From: Sphaerisporangium corydalis
GTDB taxonomy: Bacteria; Actinomycetota; Actinomycetes; Streptosporangiales; Streptosporangiaceae
Length of the DNA: 57,263 nt
Direction: 5' to 3'
Assembly (NCBI RefSeq): GCF_025506355.1
Contig: NZ_JANZYP010000068.1
Location: forward strand, 1 to 57,263
This document shows, piece after piece, positions 1 to 8,313 of this stretch. Numbering within the stretch: the stretch's first letter is position 1; each line of letters opens with the position of its first letter. The notes below the pieces were generated by a model. The model was not told where the DNA came from and did not search any database. It saw only the letters and a program-made list of their open reading frames with translations. Both the position numbers and the translations under genes were made by a program.

Positions 1-1307
1 CCCCGACGCCGACCCCCCGTCCCACGACCTCGGCGGCCAAGAAGCCGGCGCGTCCCCCCGCCACGGCGACCACCCGCAAGCCCGGTGCCAAGCCGTCGCA
101 CGGCTCGGGGACGATACGGCCGCGAACGTCCGCCTCCGCTCCGGCACAGGCGCACGTCACCAAGCCCGCCGCCTCGCCCTCCCCTCGCCCCACCGCGCCT
201 TCACACTCCCCCAAGCCCTCCGCCTCGCCGTCACCCGCCCACGGCCACACCGGGCCGTCGCACGCCCCCACGCCTTCGCACACCGCGACCCCCACGGCGT
301 CGCCCTCTCGCACCCCCAGTGCGTCGCCGTCCCCGGTCCCCACGCCCTCGCGTACGCGGACCGCGGAGCCGTCGCGGAGGCCGACCATCGTCATGCCGCC
401 GCCCGGGAAGCCGGACGCCTCCCCCGAGCCGAGCCGGACCCCCACCGCCACGCCGTCGGCGAGCTGCGGGGCGCCCGACGGTCACGTCACCGCGACCCCG
501 ACGGCCAGGCCCAGCGGGCGGCAGCCCCAGGGCAGGTCCGGCCAGAACGGGCGGGGCGGCCAGGGCAACGGCGGCGGCCGCGGCCAGGGCGGTCAGGGCG
601 GCCGAGGCGGTCAGGGCGGGCAGGCCGTCACGACCGTGGCGCAGGCCGAGGCGAAGATCAGCGAGGCCAGGACCGCGCTCCAGAACGCCGAGGACGCCCT
701 CGCGGGAGTCCGGATCAAGGCTCCCGAGAAGGGCACGATCCTCAGCGTGGCGGGCGTCGTGGGCACGCAGGCCAACGCCGGGGCGGCGTTCATCACCCTC
801 GGCGACCTGGACGAGCTCCAGGTCAAGGCCATGTTCTCCCAGACCGACGTGGGCCGGCTGAAGATCGGCCAGAAGGCGTCCGTCTCCCTCGCCACCCGGG
901 CCGGCCGGACGTACGCCGGCGAGGTCACGCACATCGACGTGATGGCGACGAGCACCAACCGGCTCGTGCAGTACGGCGTGATGATCGCCTTCGCACGCCA
1001 GCCCGCGGATCTCCTGCTCGGCCAGACGGCGACCGTGCAGGTCACCGTCGACGAGGCGGAGGACGCCGTGTACGTGCCAGCGCAGGCCCTGCGGACCAGG
1101 GCGGACGGCGTGCCGACCGTGCTCGTCGGCAACGGCGGGCAAAGCGTCGAGCGGGCGGTGGAGGTCGGCGTGCGTGGCGACCAGTACGTGGAGATCCGTT
1201 CCGGCCTCTCGGAGGGAGACCGCGTCGAACTCCCGAACGGCGGCGCCTCCGGCGGCTTCCCCGACGCCACCTTCCCCAGCCTCCCCGCCACCCCGCCCTC
1301 GTCCTGA
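1..1307 (+). CDS. HlyD/MacA-type efflux periplasmic adaptor subunit (5' partial)
   Basis: The reading frame is open from the left edge of the window (first full codon at 3), so the N-terminus is missing. The first ~180 visible codons are low-complexity: Pro/Ser/Thr/Ala-rich, then a Gly/Gln-rich stretch (about 520-630). After this come a short coiled-coil segment (AQAEAKISEARTALQNAEDA) and the second half of a biotinyl-lipoyl domain with a beta-barrel (IKAPEKGTILSVAGVVG, then GDLDELQVKAMFSQTDVGRL), as in membrane-fusion proteins. Such proteins link an inner-membrane ABC exporter to the cell exterior. The low-complexity stretch sits where the hairpin would normally be, which is odd. The next gene is the matching ATPase, 80 bases downstream. 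The family call is firm; the substrate is unknown. Confidence 0.85.
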   Translation, partial: PTPTPRPTTSAAKKPARPPATATTRKPGAKPSHGSGTIRPRTSASAPAQAHVTKPAASPSPRPTAPSHSPKPSASPSPAHGHTGPSHAPTPSHTATPTASPSRTPSASPSPVPTPSRTRTAEPSRRPTIVMPPPGKPDASPEPSRTPTATPSASCGAPDGHVTATPTARPSGRQPQGRSGQNGRGGQGNGGGRGQGGQGGRGGQGGQAVTTVAQAEAKISEARTALQNAEDALAGVRIKAPEKGTILSVAGVVGTQANAGAAFITLGDLDELQVKAMFSQTDVGRLKIGQKASVSLATRAGRTYAGEVTHIDVMATSTNRLVQYGVMIAFARQPADLLLGQTATVQVTVDEAEDAVYVPAQALRTRADGVPTVLVGNGGQSVERAVEVGVRGDQYVEIRSGLSEGDRVELPNGGASGGFPDATFPSLPATPPSS

Positions 1308-1387
1308 ACCCCGAATTGTGATCTGGCTCACAGGCCGTCCCCAGGCGGGCGTGCGAGTGTCGGAGGTTGCCCGGAGGGGAGATTCCG

Positions 1388-2068
1388 ATGCCGTCCGTGA
1401 TCGCAGCGCGGGATATCAGGAAGACCTATGGCCACGGGGACACGGCGGTCGCCGCCCTGCGCGGGGTGTCGCTGACCGTGGCGGCCGGTGAGTACGTCGC
1501 CGTGATGGGCGCGTCCGGGTCGGGAAAATCTACTTTCATGCACATCCTCGGCTGCCTCGACGTCCCCACGGCGGGCCGCTACCTGCTGGACGGGGTCGAC
1601 GTGACCCGCCTGGACGAGCGGCGGCTGGCGCTGCTGCGCGGCCGGAAGATCGGGTTCGTGTTCCAGACCTTCAACCTGATCCCCCGGATGTCGGCGCTGG
1701 CCAACGTGGAGCTGCCGCTCGCGTACGGCGGGGTGCCGTCCTCCGTGCGGCGCGGGCGCGCCCTGGCCGCGCTCGAACTGGTGGACCTGCTGGACCGCAG
1801 GCACCACGAGCCGAACCAGCTCTCCGGCGGCCAGCAGCAGCGGGTGGCGATCGCCAGGGCCCTGGTCACGGCGCCGGCCCTCGTCCTCGCCGACGAGCCC
1901 ACCGGCAACCTTGACAGCCGCGCTACCGCCGACCTGCTGGAGGTCTTCGACCACCTCAACCGGGCAGGACGGACGATCGTCCTCATCACCCACGAACGGG
2001 ACGTCGCCGACCGCGCCGACCGGGTGATCCGCCTGATCGACGGCCGGATCGCGGACGAGGACGCCTAG
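1388..2068 (+). CDS. ABC transporter ATP-binding protein (MacB/LolD type)
   Basis: This is a 226-residue single-domain ATPase with Walker A GASGSGKST, signature LSGGQQQRVAIARAL, Walker B VLADEPTGNLD and H-loop LITHE. The DEPTGNLD form and the length match the MacB/LolD/FtsE subgroup that powers FtsX-type permeases. ATG 1388 is chosen over the in-frame TTG at 1367 because GGAGGGGAG lies just before it. It follows the adaptor gene and probably forms an operon with it. No FtsX-type permease lies downstream: the next gene is convergent and the two stop codons overlap (TAG 2066-2068 and TAG on the other strand 2065-2067). The permease must lie before the window or elsewhere. Confidence 0.93.
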   Translation: MPSVIAARDIRKTYGHGDTAVAALRGVSLTVAAGEYVAVMGASGSGKSTFMHILGCLDVPTAGRYLLDGVDVTRLDERRLALLRGRKIGFVFQTFNLIPRMSALANVELPLAYGGVPSSVRRGRALAALELVDLLDRRHHEPNQLSGGQQQRVAIARALVTAPALVLADEPTGNLDSRATADLLEVFDHLNRAGRTIVLITHERDVADRADRVIRLIDGRIADEDA

Positions 2069-3603
2069 GGTCGCGTGTCGTCCGGTTCGGAGGTGTCCTG
2101 GAGGACGTCGGGAGAGAGCGGCAGGACCACACGGAAGGTGGCGCCCGCGCCCGGCGAGGTCTCGACGCAGACGGTCCCCCCGTGCGCGGCCACGTACCCC
2201 GCGACGATGGCGAGACCCAGCCCGTTGCCCCCGGCCGTCGCCGTCCCAGCGGGCACCTCCGCCGCACGGCCCCCGTCGCCGGTGCCGTTGGTGCGTGAGC
2301 GGGACGGGTCGGCGCGGTAGAAGCGTTCGAAGACGCGTTCGGCCTGGTCGGCGGCCAGACCCGGACCCTTGTCGATCACTTCGAGGAACGCGGTGGCCCC
2401 GTCGGTGCCCGCGCGGACCCTGATCGGCGTGCCCGGTGGCGTGTGCGCGAGCGCGTTGCTCATCAGGTTGCCGACGATCTGGCGGATCCGCACCTCGTCC
2501 CCGGTGACGATCGGCGCCACGTCCCCGGACACCTCCAGCGCGATGTCGCGGTCGTCGGCGAGGATGCGCGCGTCCTGGACGGCGTCGGCGGCCAGGGCGA
2601 GCAGGTCGACGGGCCGCATCGCGAGCGGCCGCTGCTGGTCGAGGCGGGCGAGGAGCAGCAGGTCCTCGACGAGGACGCCCATGCGGGCGGCGGCGTCCTC
2701 GACCCGGCGCATGAGCCGCGCCGGGTCGCCCGCGGGGTTCTGCCGGTAGAACTCGGCGAAGCCGCGGATCGAGGTCAGCGGGGTGCGCAGTTCGTGGGAG
2801 GCGTCGGCGACGAACCGCCGCATGCGTTCCTCGGACGTCCGGGCCGCCGCCTCGGACACCTCGCGGGCCCGGAAGGCGGTCTCGATCTGGGCGAGCATCC
2901 CGTTGAGCGACGCCGCGAGGCTGCCCACTTCGGTGCGCGGGTCGCGGTCGGGCACCCGCCTGCCGAGGTCGCCGGCCGCGATGGCCGCGGCGGTGTGCTC
3001 CATCTCGGCCAGCGGGCGCATGCTCCGGCGGACGATCACCACGCCGAACAGGGCGAGGACCACCATGACGACACCGCCGCCGAGCAGTTCGGTCAGGGCG
3101 AGGCGGGCGCTGATCTGGTCGACCGACGACAGGTCGATCGCGATCACGATGCTGCCCACGCCGGCCGCGGTGGCCACCCGGACGCGCCACTCCCCGCCGC
3201 CCTGCACGGCGGGCACGGTCCTCGGCGCCCACGCCGACGCCCCGGCCAGGTCCGGCAGCACGGGTCCTGGCAGGTTCTCGGTCTCCAGCCCGTTCGCCGC
3301 GATCACGATCTTCCCGTCGGGGTCGCGGACCTGGATCAGCCCGTCGGGCGGTACGCGGTTGCCGAGGCCGGGCCCGCGCTGCAGGCGCCGGGCGACGTCC
3401 TGGGCGAACGTGGCGAGCTGCTGGTCGACCCGGTCGACGAGGTAGCCGCGGAGCACGGACACGCTGCTCACGCCGATGCCGGCCAGCGCGATGGCGACCA
3501 GCGCCAGCATCGTGGCGATCAGCTTGATGCGCAGCGGCGTCCGCGCCGAGATGGACGAAATACGCCGCAGGGCCGGCCTCACGACCGATGGGTCCGGGTT
3601 CAC
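2065..3603 (-). CDS. Two-component sensor histidine kinase
   Basis: This 512-residue membrane sensor kinase has TM1 at about 27-50, an extracytoplasmic sensor region of ~120 residues, TM2 at about 172-192, HAMP at 193-245, HisKA with DASHELRTPLTSIRGF (phospho-His near 270), and HATPase_c with N-box NLMSNALAHTPPGTP, G1 DKGPGL and G2 GNGLGLAI. About 20 Gly/Ala/Thr-rich residues (437-458) are inserted in the ATP-lid before G2. The GTG start at 3603 overlaps the stop of the upstream response regulator (GTGA), so the two are translationally coupled. The convergent neighbour is an ABC efflux ATPase, so efflux control is plausible but unproven. Confidence 0.93.
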   Translation of the reverse strand: MNPDPSVVRPALRRISSISARTPLRIKLIATMLALVAIALAGIGVSSVSVLRGYLVDRVDQQLATFAQDVARRLQRGPGLGNRVPPDGLIQVRDPDGKIVIAANGLETENLPGPVLPDLAGASAWAPRTVPAVQGGGEWRVRVATAAGVGSIVIAIDLSSVDQISARLALTELLGGGVVMVVLALFGVVIVRRSMRPLAEMEHTAAAIAAGDLGRRVPDRDPRTEVGSLAASLNGMLAQIETAFRAREVSEAAARTSEERMRRFVADASHELRTPLTSIRGFAEFYRQNPAGDPARLMRRVEDAAARMGVLVEDLLLLARLDQQRPLAMRPVDLLALAADAVQDARILADDRDIALEVSGDVAPIVTGDEVRIRQIVGNLMSNALAHTPPGTPIRVRAGTDGATAFLEVIDKGPGLAADQAERVFERFYRADPSRSRTNGTGDGGRAAEVPAGTATAGGNGLGLAIVAGYVAAHGGTVCVETSPGAGATFRVVLPLSPDVLQDTSEPDDTRP

Positions 3604-4301
3604 GTCGGTGGGGTCCGCAGGACGTAGCCGACGCCGCGGAGGGTGTGGATCAGCCGGGGCGTCGAGTTGTCGATCTTCCGGCGCAGGACGGACACGTACG
3701 ACTCGACGATCCCCGCGTCGCCCCGGAAGTCGTAGTCCCAGACGTGGTCGAGGATCTGGGCCTTGGACAGCACCCGCCCGGCGTTCGCCATGAAGTAGCG
3801 GAGCAGCTTGAACTCCGTGGGCGACAGCGGGACGACGGTGCCGTGCCGCCACACCTCGTGGCTCTCCTCGTCCAGCTCGATGTCGGCGAAGGTCATCCGG
3901 GGCGGCGGCGCCATCGGGTCGCCGGCCGTGCGTCGCAGCACCGCGCGGATGCGCGCGATCACCTCTTCCAGGCTGAACGGCTTGGTGACGTAGTCGTCCC
4001 CGCCCAGCGTGAGCCCCCTGATCTTGTCCTCGGTGGCGTCGCGCGCCGTGAGGAACACCACCGGCGTGTGAGCGCCGCCGCCGCGTAGCCGCCGTACGAC
4101 GTCGAACCCATCCATGTCGGGCAGCATGACGTCCAGGACGATCAGGTCCGGCCGTCGGCGCTGGGCGGACTCCACCGCTTGGGCCCCGCTCCCTGCCGGG
4201 GTCACCTCGAATCCGGCGAACCGCAGGCTGGCGGCCAGCAGTTCGAGGATGTTCGGGTCGTCCTCGACGACCAGCAGTCGGGCTTCCGGCGAATCGGTCA
4301 C
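3600..4301 (-). CDS. OmpR/PhoB-family response regulator
   Basis: The protein has 233 residues. The receiver domain (about 8-120) shows the acidic pair EDD, phospho-acceptor Asp 57 in VLDVMLPDMDG, the Thr in FLTARD and Lys 107 in YVTKPF. A winged-helix DNA-binding domain (about 135-230) ends with YVSVLRRKID and TLRGVGYVLR, typical of OmpR/PhoB output domains. The GTG start at 4301 is followed by TDSPEARLLVVEDD. It is the first gene of the pair with the kinase, which it overlaps by four bases. It acts in the cytoplasm as a transcription factor; the targets are not visible, though the adjacent efflux genes are the obvious candidates. Confidence 0.94.
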   Translation of the reverse strand: MTDSPEARLLVVEDDPNILELLAASLRFAGFEVTPAGSGAQAVESAQRRRPDLIVLDVMLPDMDGFDVVRRLRGGGAHTPVVFLTARDATEDKIRGLTLGGDDYVTKPFSLEEVIARIRAVLRRTAGDPMAPPPRMTFADIELDEESHEVWRHGTVVPLSPTEFKLLRYFMANAGRVLSKAQILDHVWDYDFRGDAGIVESYVSVLRRKIDNSTPRLIHTLRGVGYVLRTPPT

Positions 4302-4324
4302 ATGCCTATAGTGACCTGGTTTTC

Positions 4325-5509
4325 TTAAGCCGGGATGAAAGACATGATGTGCCGGGCTATCGCCAGGCTCGAAGTGGCGGCCGGCGAAGGGGCATTGCGC
4401 ACCAGGATGACCTTGCCGTGCACGTCGATGACGAAGTCGTCGATCAGGCTCCCGTCCCTGGCGACCGCCTGGGCGCGCACACCGCCGGGGGCCCGTACGA
4501 GGTCCTCGGCCGTCAGGATGGGGACGTAGCGGCGGGCGGCCCGGAGGAAGGCTTTCTTGACGAGCGAGCCGTAGACCTCGCCGACGCCGGTCCTCCAGTG
4601 CGCGGCGGCCATGCGGCGGGTCCCCGGCCAGGTCAGGATGTCGCGCAGGTCGCGGAACGACACGTCCCCCCACGTGTAGCCCTCGCGGGCCAGGGCGAGC
4701 ACGGCGTTCGGCCCGACCAGCACCTCGCCGTCCACGCGGCGGGTGAGGTGGACCCCGAGGAACGGGTAGCGCGGGTCGGGCACCGGGTAGAGGAGCCCCC
4801 TGACGAAGTCCTTGGCGCCCCCGGCCAGCTTGTAGTACTCCCCGCGGAACGGGACGATGCGCACGTCCCCCGCGTACCCGGTCATCGCGGCGACGGCGTC
4901 GGATCCGAGCCCCGCGCAGCAGACCAGCCGGTCGAAGGCCAGCCGCGCGGTCCCCGCCAGCACCTCCACCCCGGAGGCCGTCTCGCGGACCGCGCGCACC
5001 TGGTGCCCGAGCAGGACCGACCCGCCCAGCTCGGCGACGTCGGCGGCGAGGCGGCGGGCCACGGCGGGGAAGTCGGCGATCGCGGTGTGCGGGGAGTGGA
5101 CCGCGCCCACGCCCACGGCGTGCGGTTCGACCTCGCGCAGCCCGAGCGCGTCCAGCTCGGCGATGCCGGGGACGCCGTTCTCCCTGGCACGGCCGGCGAT
5201 GCGCTTCAGGCCGGCCCGTTCGGCGGCCGTCGAGGCGACGACGAGCTTGCCCACCTCCTCGTACGGGATGCCGTGCTCGGCGCAGTATTCGCGGAGCAGC
5301 GCCCCGCCGTCCCGGCAGAGGCGCGCCTTGAGCGAGCCGGGGGTGTAGTAGATGCCCGCGTGGACGACGCCGCTGTTGTGGCCGGTCTGGTGGGCGGCGA
5401 CGTGGTCCTCCTTGTCGAGCACGGTGACCGTGGCGCCGCGCGAGGCCAGCTCCCGGGCCACCGCCAGCCCCAGGATGCCCGCGCCGACGACCCCGATTCG
5501 CTCACTCAC
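4325..5509 (-). CDS. lhgO: L-2-hydroxyglutarate oxidase-like FAD-dependent oxidoreductase
   Basis: This is a 394-residue DAO-fold flavoenzyme. The N-terminal dinucleotide-binding motif is GVVGAGILGLAVAREL (about 5-20), followed by LDKEDHVAAHQTGHNSGVVH and GIYYTPGSLKARLC, which are hallmarks of the LhgO/YgaF group. The C-terminal part carries GGVRAQAVARDG and VRNAPSPAATSSLAIA. Family members oxidise L-2-hydroxyglutarate to 2-oxoglutarate, often passing electrons to the membrane. The GTG start at 5509 overlaps the TGA of the SDR gene upstream (GTGA), so the two are co-translated. The length is normal for the family. The general family is secure; the exact substrate is inferred. Confidence 0.88.
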   Translation of the reverse strand: MSERIGVVGAGILGLAVARELASRGATVTVLDKEDHVAAHQTGHNSGVVHAGIYYTPGSLKARLCRDGGALLREYCAEHGIPYEEVGKLVVASTAAERAGLKRIAGRARENGVPGIAELDALGLREVEPHAVGVGAVHSPHTAIADFPAVARRLAADVAELGGSVLLGHQVRAVRETASGVEVLAGTARLAFDRLVCCAGLGSDAVAAMTGYAGDVRIVPFRGEYYKLAGGAKDFVRGLLYPVPDPRYPFLGVHLTRRVDGEVLVGPNAVLALAREGYTWGDVSFRDLRDILTWPGTRRMAAAHWRTGVGEVYGSLVKKAFLRAARRYVPILTAEDLVRAPGGVRAQAVARDGSLIDDFVIDVHGKVILVRNAPSPAATSSLAIARHIMSFIPA

Positions 5510-6549
5510 AAGGCGATATCTTCCTCGCTTTGCGAAGTGCGCGCCAGACGACCGATATATCGGGGTGCGATGTGCCCCGCCTCGGCCAGCCACCGGAGCG
5601 TGTCGGCCACCGACTCCTGGACGGGCCGCAGGCGCAGGGCCAGCGCGTCCATCGTCTCGGCGTCGTCGGCGGGGACCGTCGTCACCATGATGTCGACCGC
5701 GTCCCGGGTCAGCGGGTAGTCGACGGGCCGGACCTTCTTGACCGTGTCCAGGACGGCGGCGGCGGCCCTGAGCAGCGCCGCCGGGGCCGGGTAGCGGCGG
5801 CATCGCCGGCCGGTGACCTCGTCGCAGACGTCGGCCAGTTCGGCCCACCGCAGGAAGTGGCCGCCGAGCAGGAACCTGCGCGCCCCCTTGCCCGGTTCCA
5901 GGCAGCGGGTGAGCGCCACGGCGAGGTCGCGCACGTCCATGAGGCCGGCGCCGCCGGTGGTGATCGGCCAGCCCTGGACCAGGCCGCCGCGCAGGCCCTC
6001 GACCATCGAGTCAAGTTTGGGCTGGTGCGGGCCGATGACGCCCGGGGGGTAGACGATCGTGACCGGGTGCCCGTCGTCCTGGAGGGCCCGCGCGTACCGC
6101 TCCCCGTCGACCTTGGTCCTGCCGTACTCCGTCCTGGGCGAGGAGAGCGGCCCGTCGGCGGTGATCACGGGGCCGCGCGGCGGGATGAAGACCGTCGTCG
6201 TGGAGACGTGCACGATCGGGTCGAGGCCCAGCTCGGCGGCCTGGCCGAGGACGTTCCTCAGCCCGGTGACGTTGGTGCCGGCGAGGTCGCCGCCCCGGCC
6301 GGTGATGCCGATCTCGGCGGCGGCGTGCAGGACGGCCTCCCCGCGCTCCAGGCACGCCCGTACGGCCCGCGCGTCCCGGATGTCGGCCTTGTGCGTCTCC
6401 GGCGTCTCGGTGACGCCGACACTCGCGAGGACCCTCGCCGTCTTTTCGGGGTCGCGGATGAGCAGGACCGGTTCATGACCGGCGGCCTGTAACGCCGCCA
6501 CCGCGTGGCAGCCGACGAATCCGGACGCCCCGGTGATCACAACACGCAT
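5506..6549 (-). CDS. Extended SDR NAD-dependent epimerase/dehydratase
   Basis: This 347-residue Rossmann-fold protein has the nucleotide motif TGASGFVG at the N-terminus, the downstream HAAAE segment, the catalytic pair YGRTK (Tyr-x-x-x-Lys) and the extended-SDR segment VYPPGVIGPHQP. This is the arrangement of NAD(P)-dependent epimerases/dehydratases acting on nucleotide sugars, steroid-like or similar carbonyl substrates. It is first in a two-gene unit with the LhgO-like oxidase. TAGCTT on the minus strand (6556-6561) lies six bases before ATG 6549, suggesting a leaderless transcript. The substrate cannot be told from the sequence. Confidence 0.9.
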   Translation of the reverse strand: MRVVITGASGFVGCHAVAALQAAGHEPVLLIRDPEKTARVLASVGVTETPETHKADIRDARAVRACLERGEAVLHAAAEIGITGRGGDLAGTNVTGLRNVLGQAAELGLDPIVHVSTTTVFIPPRGPVITADGPLSSPRTEYGRTKVDGERYARALQDDGHPVTIVYPPGVIGPHQPKLDSMVEGLRGGLVQGWPITTGGAGLMDVRDLAVALTRCLEPGKGARRFLLGGHFLRWAELADVCDEVTGRRCRRYPAPAALLRAAAAVLDTVKKVRPVDYPLTRDAVDIMVTTVPADDAETMDALALRLRPVQESVADTLRWLAEAGHIAPRYIGRLARTSQSEEDIAL

Positions 6550-6555
6550 GTAGGC

Positions 6556-6561
6556 AAGCTA
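6556..6561 (-). promoter_or_regulatory. Candidate -10 box for a leaderless SDR transcript
   Basis: TAGCTT fits TANNNT and ends six bases before the ATG of the SDR gene, the spacing expected if transcription starts at the start codon. No clear -35 box was recognised. Confidence 0.4.
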
Positions 6562-6623
6562 ACGCTTGGCCAGGGTAGGCGAAAGGGCCCCGGCCGCCAC
6601 ACCGTGATCGAACATGTATTCGA

Positions 6624-6629
6624 TATACT
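6624..6629 (+). promoter_or_regulatory. Candidate -10 box for a leaderless transcript
   Basis: TATACT lies seven bases before GTG 6637. There is no Shine-Dalgarno before that GTG, so this box decides the start of the next gene. Confidence 0.5.
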
Positions 6630-6636
6630 TCCTGAC

Positions 6637-7038
6637 GTGCACGTTCCGCCCGGGTGGCCCACCGAGGTCCTCCCGCCGGGGAGCCCCGACTGGGAGGCCT
6701 CGGCGGTGGCCTGGCTGCTCGACGCCGTGCCGCCCGACTACCGCGCGTACGGCGTGCTCCGGCGCCACCCCCTCGCCTTGGCCCGCATGGCCCGCCACCA
6801 CGTGAACGCCTCCGTCGAGGCGGCCCGCGCCGGTTACCGAGGCGCGGCGGTCGACCTCAAGGAACACCTGCCGCCGCACGCCATCGAGGCCGTGCTCGCC
6901 GCCTACCGCCGCGAGGGCCCCCGGCTGGTGAAGCTCGCCACCTCGGTCGAACTGGTGGAACGCGCCCTCCAGGGAGAGCACTTCATCCCCCGCATGAACG
7001 CCTCCGAGCCCGGCCCTAGCCGGCGCGGCGGGCGATGA
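6637..7038 (+). CDS. Conserved actinobacterial hypothetical protein
   Basis: A 133-residue soluble, mostly helical protein beginning VHVPPGWPTEV. The segments PPGSPDWEASAVAWLLD, PPDYRAYGVLRRHPLALAR and HHVNASVEAARAGY resemble a small actinobacterial family without assigned function. There is no signal peptide, membrane segment or catalytic motif that I recognise. GTG 6637 is preferred over GTG 6604 because of the TATACT box before it and because PPGWP lies near the N-terminus in the homologues I recall. The 3' end overlaps the convergent secreted-protein gene by 23 bases. Confidence 0.75.
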   Translation: MHVPPGWPTEVLPPGSPDWEASAVAWLLDAVPPDYRAYGVLRRHPLALARMARHHVNASVEAARAGYRGAAVDLKEHLPPHAIEAVLAAYRREGPRLVKLATSVELVERALQGEHFIPRMNASEPGPSRRGGR

Positions 7039-8146
7039 ACGCGATGATGGCCGTGGCGCCGAGCGCGACGCCGAGCCACAGCGCGATCACCCCGGCGGGC
7101 ACCCCGCCGTCGCCGTCGCGCCCGGCCGCGTTCGAGGCGGCGGCCTCGGGCACCCCGGCGACCCTGGACGGCGCGGCGCTCGACCGCGACGGCGTCCCCA
7201 CCGGCCTCTTGGGCAGCGCCGACGCCGGGAGCGGCACCTCGTACACCGGGCTGTTCACCCCCTCGGACCCGGTCAGCAGGGCCCTGCCGTCCCGGGTGTA
7301 GGCGATCGACTCGGCCTGCCGCAGCGAGGGCATCGACACCCTGCTGATCAGCTCGCCCGGCGCACGGTAGAGCGACGCCGAGAAGTAGGTGCGGATCACG
7401 AAGCTCGACCCGTCGGGGGCGTACGCCGCGTCCGTCGCCATGATGGGGGCCGGGCCGACGCGGCGCAGGATGTTCACCCGGTCGGTGCGCAGCTTGGCCG
7501 GGGCCGCGTAGATCGAACCGGAGAACTCCTTGCTCACGACGTACAGGCGCCCGGTGATCGGGTTGACCATGATGCCCTCGGCGTTGCGCCCGCCGTCCTT
7601 GTACCGGAAGCGGTAGCGGGTCGCCTGGAGCGTCGCGTCGCGCATCGTCGTCGGCTCGGCGACCTTGTAGATCGAGTAGTCGGGCCAGGCGCCGTTGAGG
7701 TTGTCCCCGATGTCGGCGAACCACAGGACGCCCGCTCCGGTCGCCGGGTCGACCGAGGCGGCCATGGCCTCCCAGTCACGGGCCGCGGCCCCCGCCAGCG
7801 TGAACGCGGCCAGCGTGCGGCCGTCGGAGCCGACGGCGTAGAACCGCGGGCCGGCGCCGCTGTCGTTGTGGGTGTAGATCACGCCCTTGCGCGTGGGCGA
7901 GACGGCGAGGCCGCTCGACTCGGCGATCCTCGGGTCCTTGAAGTGGAACAGCAACCTCTCCTTGGCGGCCGACACGTCCTCGACGCCCGTGACCCCCTTG
8001 GCGGACGAGGCGCCCGTGACCCCCTTGGCGGACGGCGTTCCGGTGGCGGCCGAGGCGCCCGTGGCGGACGCCGCGAGCGGGCCGGCCACCGCCAGTCCCA
8101 GCACGGCAAGGACCCCTGCCCCCATGACCACCCGTCTGCTCCCCAT
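7016..8146 (-). CDS. Membrane-anchored extracytoplasmic protein, beta-propeller-like
   Basis: The 376-residue protein begins with a signal peptide (MGSRRVVMGAGVLAVLGLAV, Ala-rich cleavage region near 30). A short Ala/Ser/Gly linker with a duplicated KGVTG unit follows. The main domain (about 65-315) has repeated patterns such as IAESSGLAVSPTRKGVIYTH, EAMAASVDPATGAGVLWF, NAEGIMVNPITGRLYVVSKE and AESIAYTRDGRALLTGSEG, consistent with a six- to seven-bladed propeller of the SdiA-regulated/esterase-like type. A Ser/Ala/Pro-rich spacer leads to a C-terminal TM helix (about 350-370) and basic tail, so the body is displayed outside the membrane. The fold is an inference from repeats; the function is unknown. 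The start could be further upstream. Confidence 0.8.
   Translation of the reverse strand: MGSRRVVMGAGVLAVLGLAVAGPLAASATGASAATGTPSAKGVTGASSAKGVTGVEDVSAAKERLLFHFKDPRIAESSGLAVSPTRKGVIYTHNDSGAGPRFYAVGSDGRTLAAFTLAGAAARDWEAMAASVDPATGAGVLWFADIGDNLNGAWPDYSIYKVAEPTTMRDATLQATRYRFRYKDGGRNAEGIMVNPITGRLYVVSKEFSGSIYAAPAKLRTDRVNILRRVGPAPIMATDAAYAPDGSSFVIRTYFSASLYRAPGELISRVSMPSLRQAESIAYTRDGRALLTGSEGVNSPVYEVPLPASALPKRPVGTPSRSSAAPSRVAGVPEAAASNAAGRDGDGGVPAGVIALWLGVALGATAIIAFIARRAG
7985..8034. repeat. Two-copy direct repeat inside the propeller protein gene
   Basis: A 23-base unit (7985-8007 and 8012-8034, period 27) is identical in both copies. It duplicates nine residues of the linker after the signal peptide (KGVTG-x-SSA type), which is a recent in-frame slippage duplication. 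Confidence 0.85.
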
Positions 8147-8280
8147 TGGCTCATCATGCCCCGCGATCAGACACACCGCGCCCGACCTGGGCCTGACTTG
8201 GGACAAGACTGGCCGGCGCATCCCGCACCACGCCCGTCCCGATCGATCCGCTTGAGTCCTTCCGCCGCGCGCGGGCTGGG

Positions 8281-8307
8281 CTGGAGTGCACTCCAGGTGC
8301 TTAGGGT
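8281..8307 (+). promoter_or_regulatory. 16-bp palindromic operator and -10 box before aldo/keto reductase
   Basis: CTGGAGTGCACTCCAG (8281-8296) is a perfect palindrome. TAGGGT (8302-8307) lies six bases before ATG 8314 and fits a leaderless -10 box. The GGAGT-N2-ACTCC core placed in the promoter spacer resembles operators of MerR-family activators (NmlR/AdhR group), which act on stretched promoters. The match to that family is from memory of the motif. No MerR gene is in the window. Confidence 0.6.
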
Positions 8308-8313
8308 GAGGGC

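Noticed and set aside
2065..3852. A longer kinase reading frame starting at 3852.
   Set aside because: The first ~80 codons are antisense-like composition inside the response regulator gene; the GTGA overlap at 3600-3603 gives a normal kinase start.
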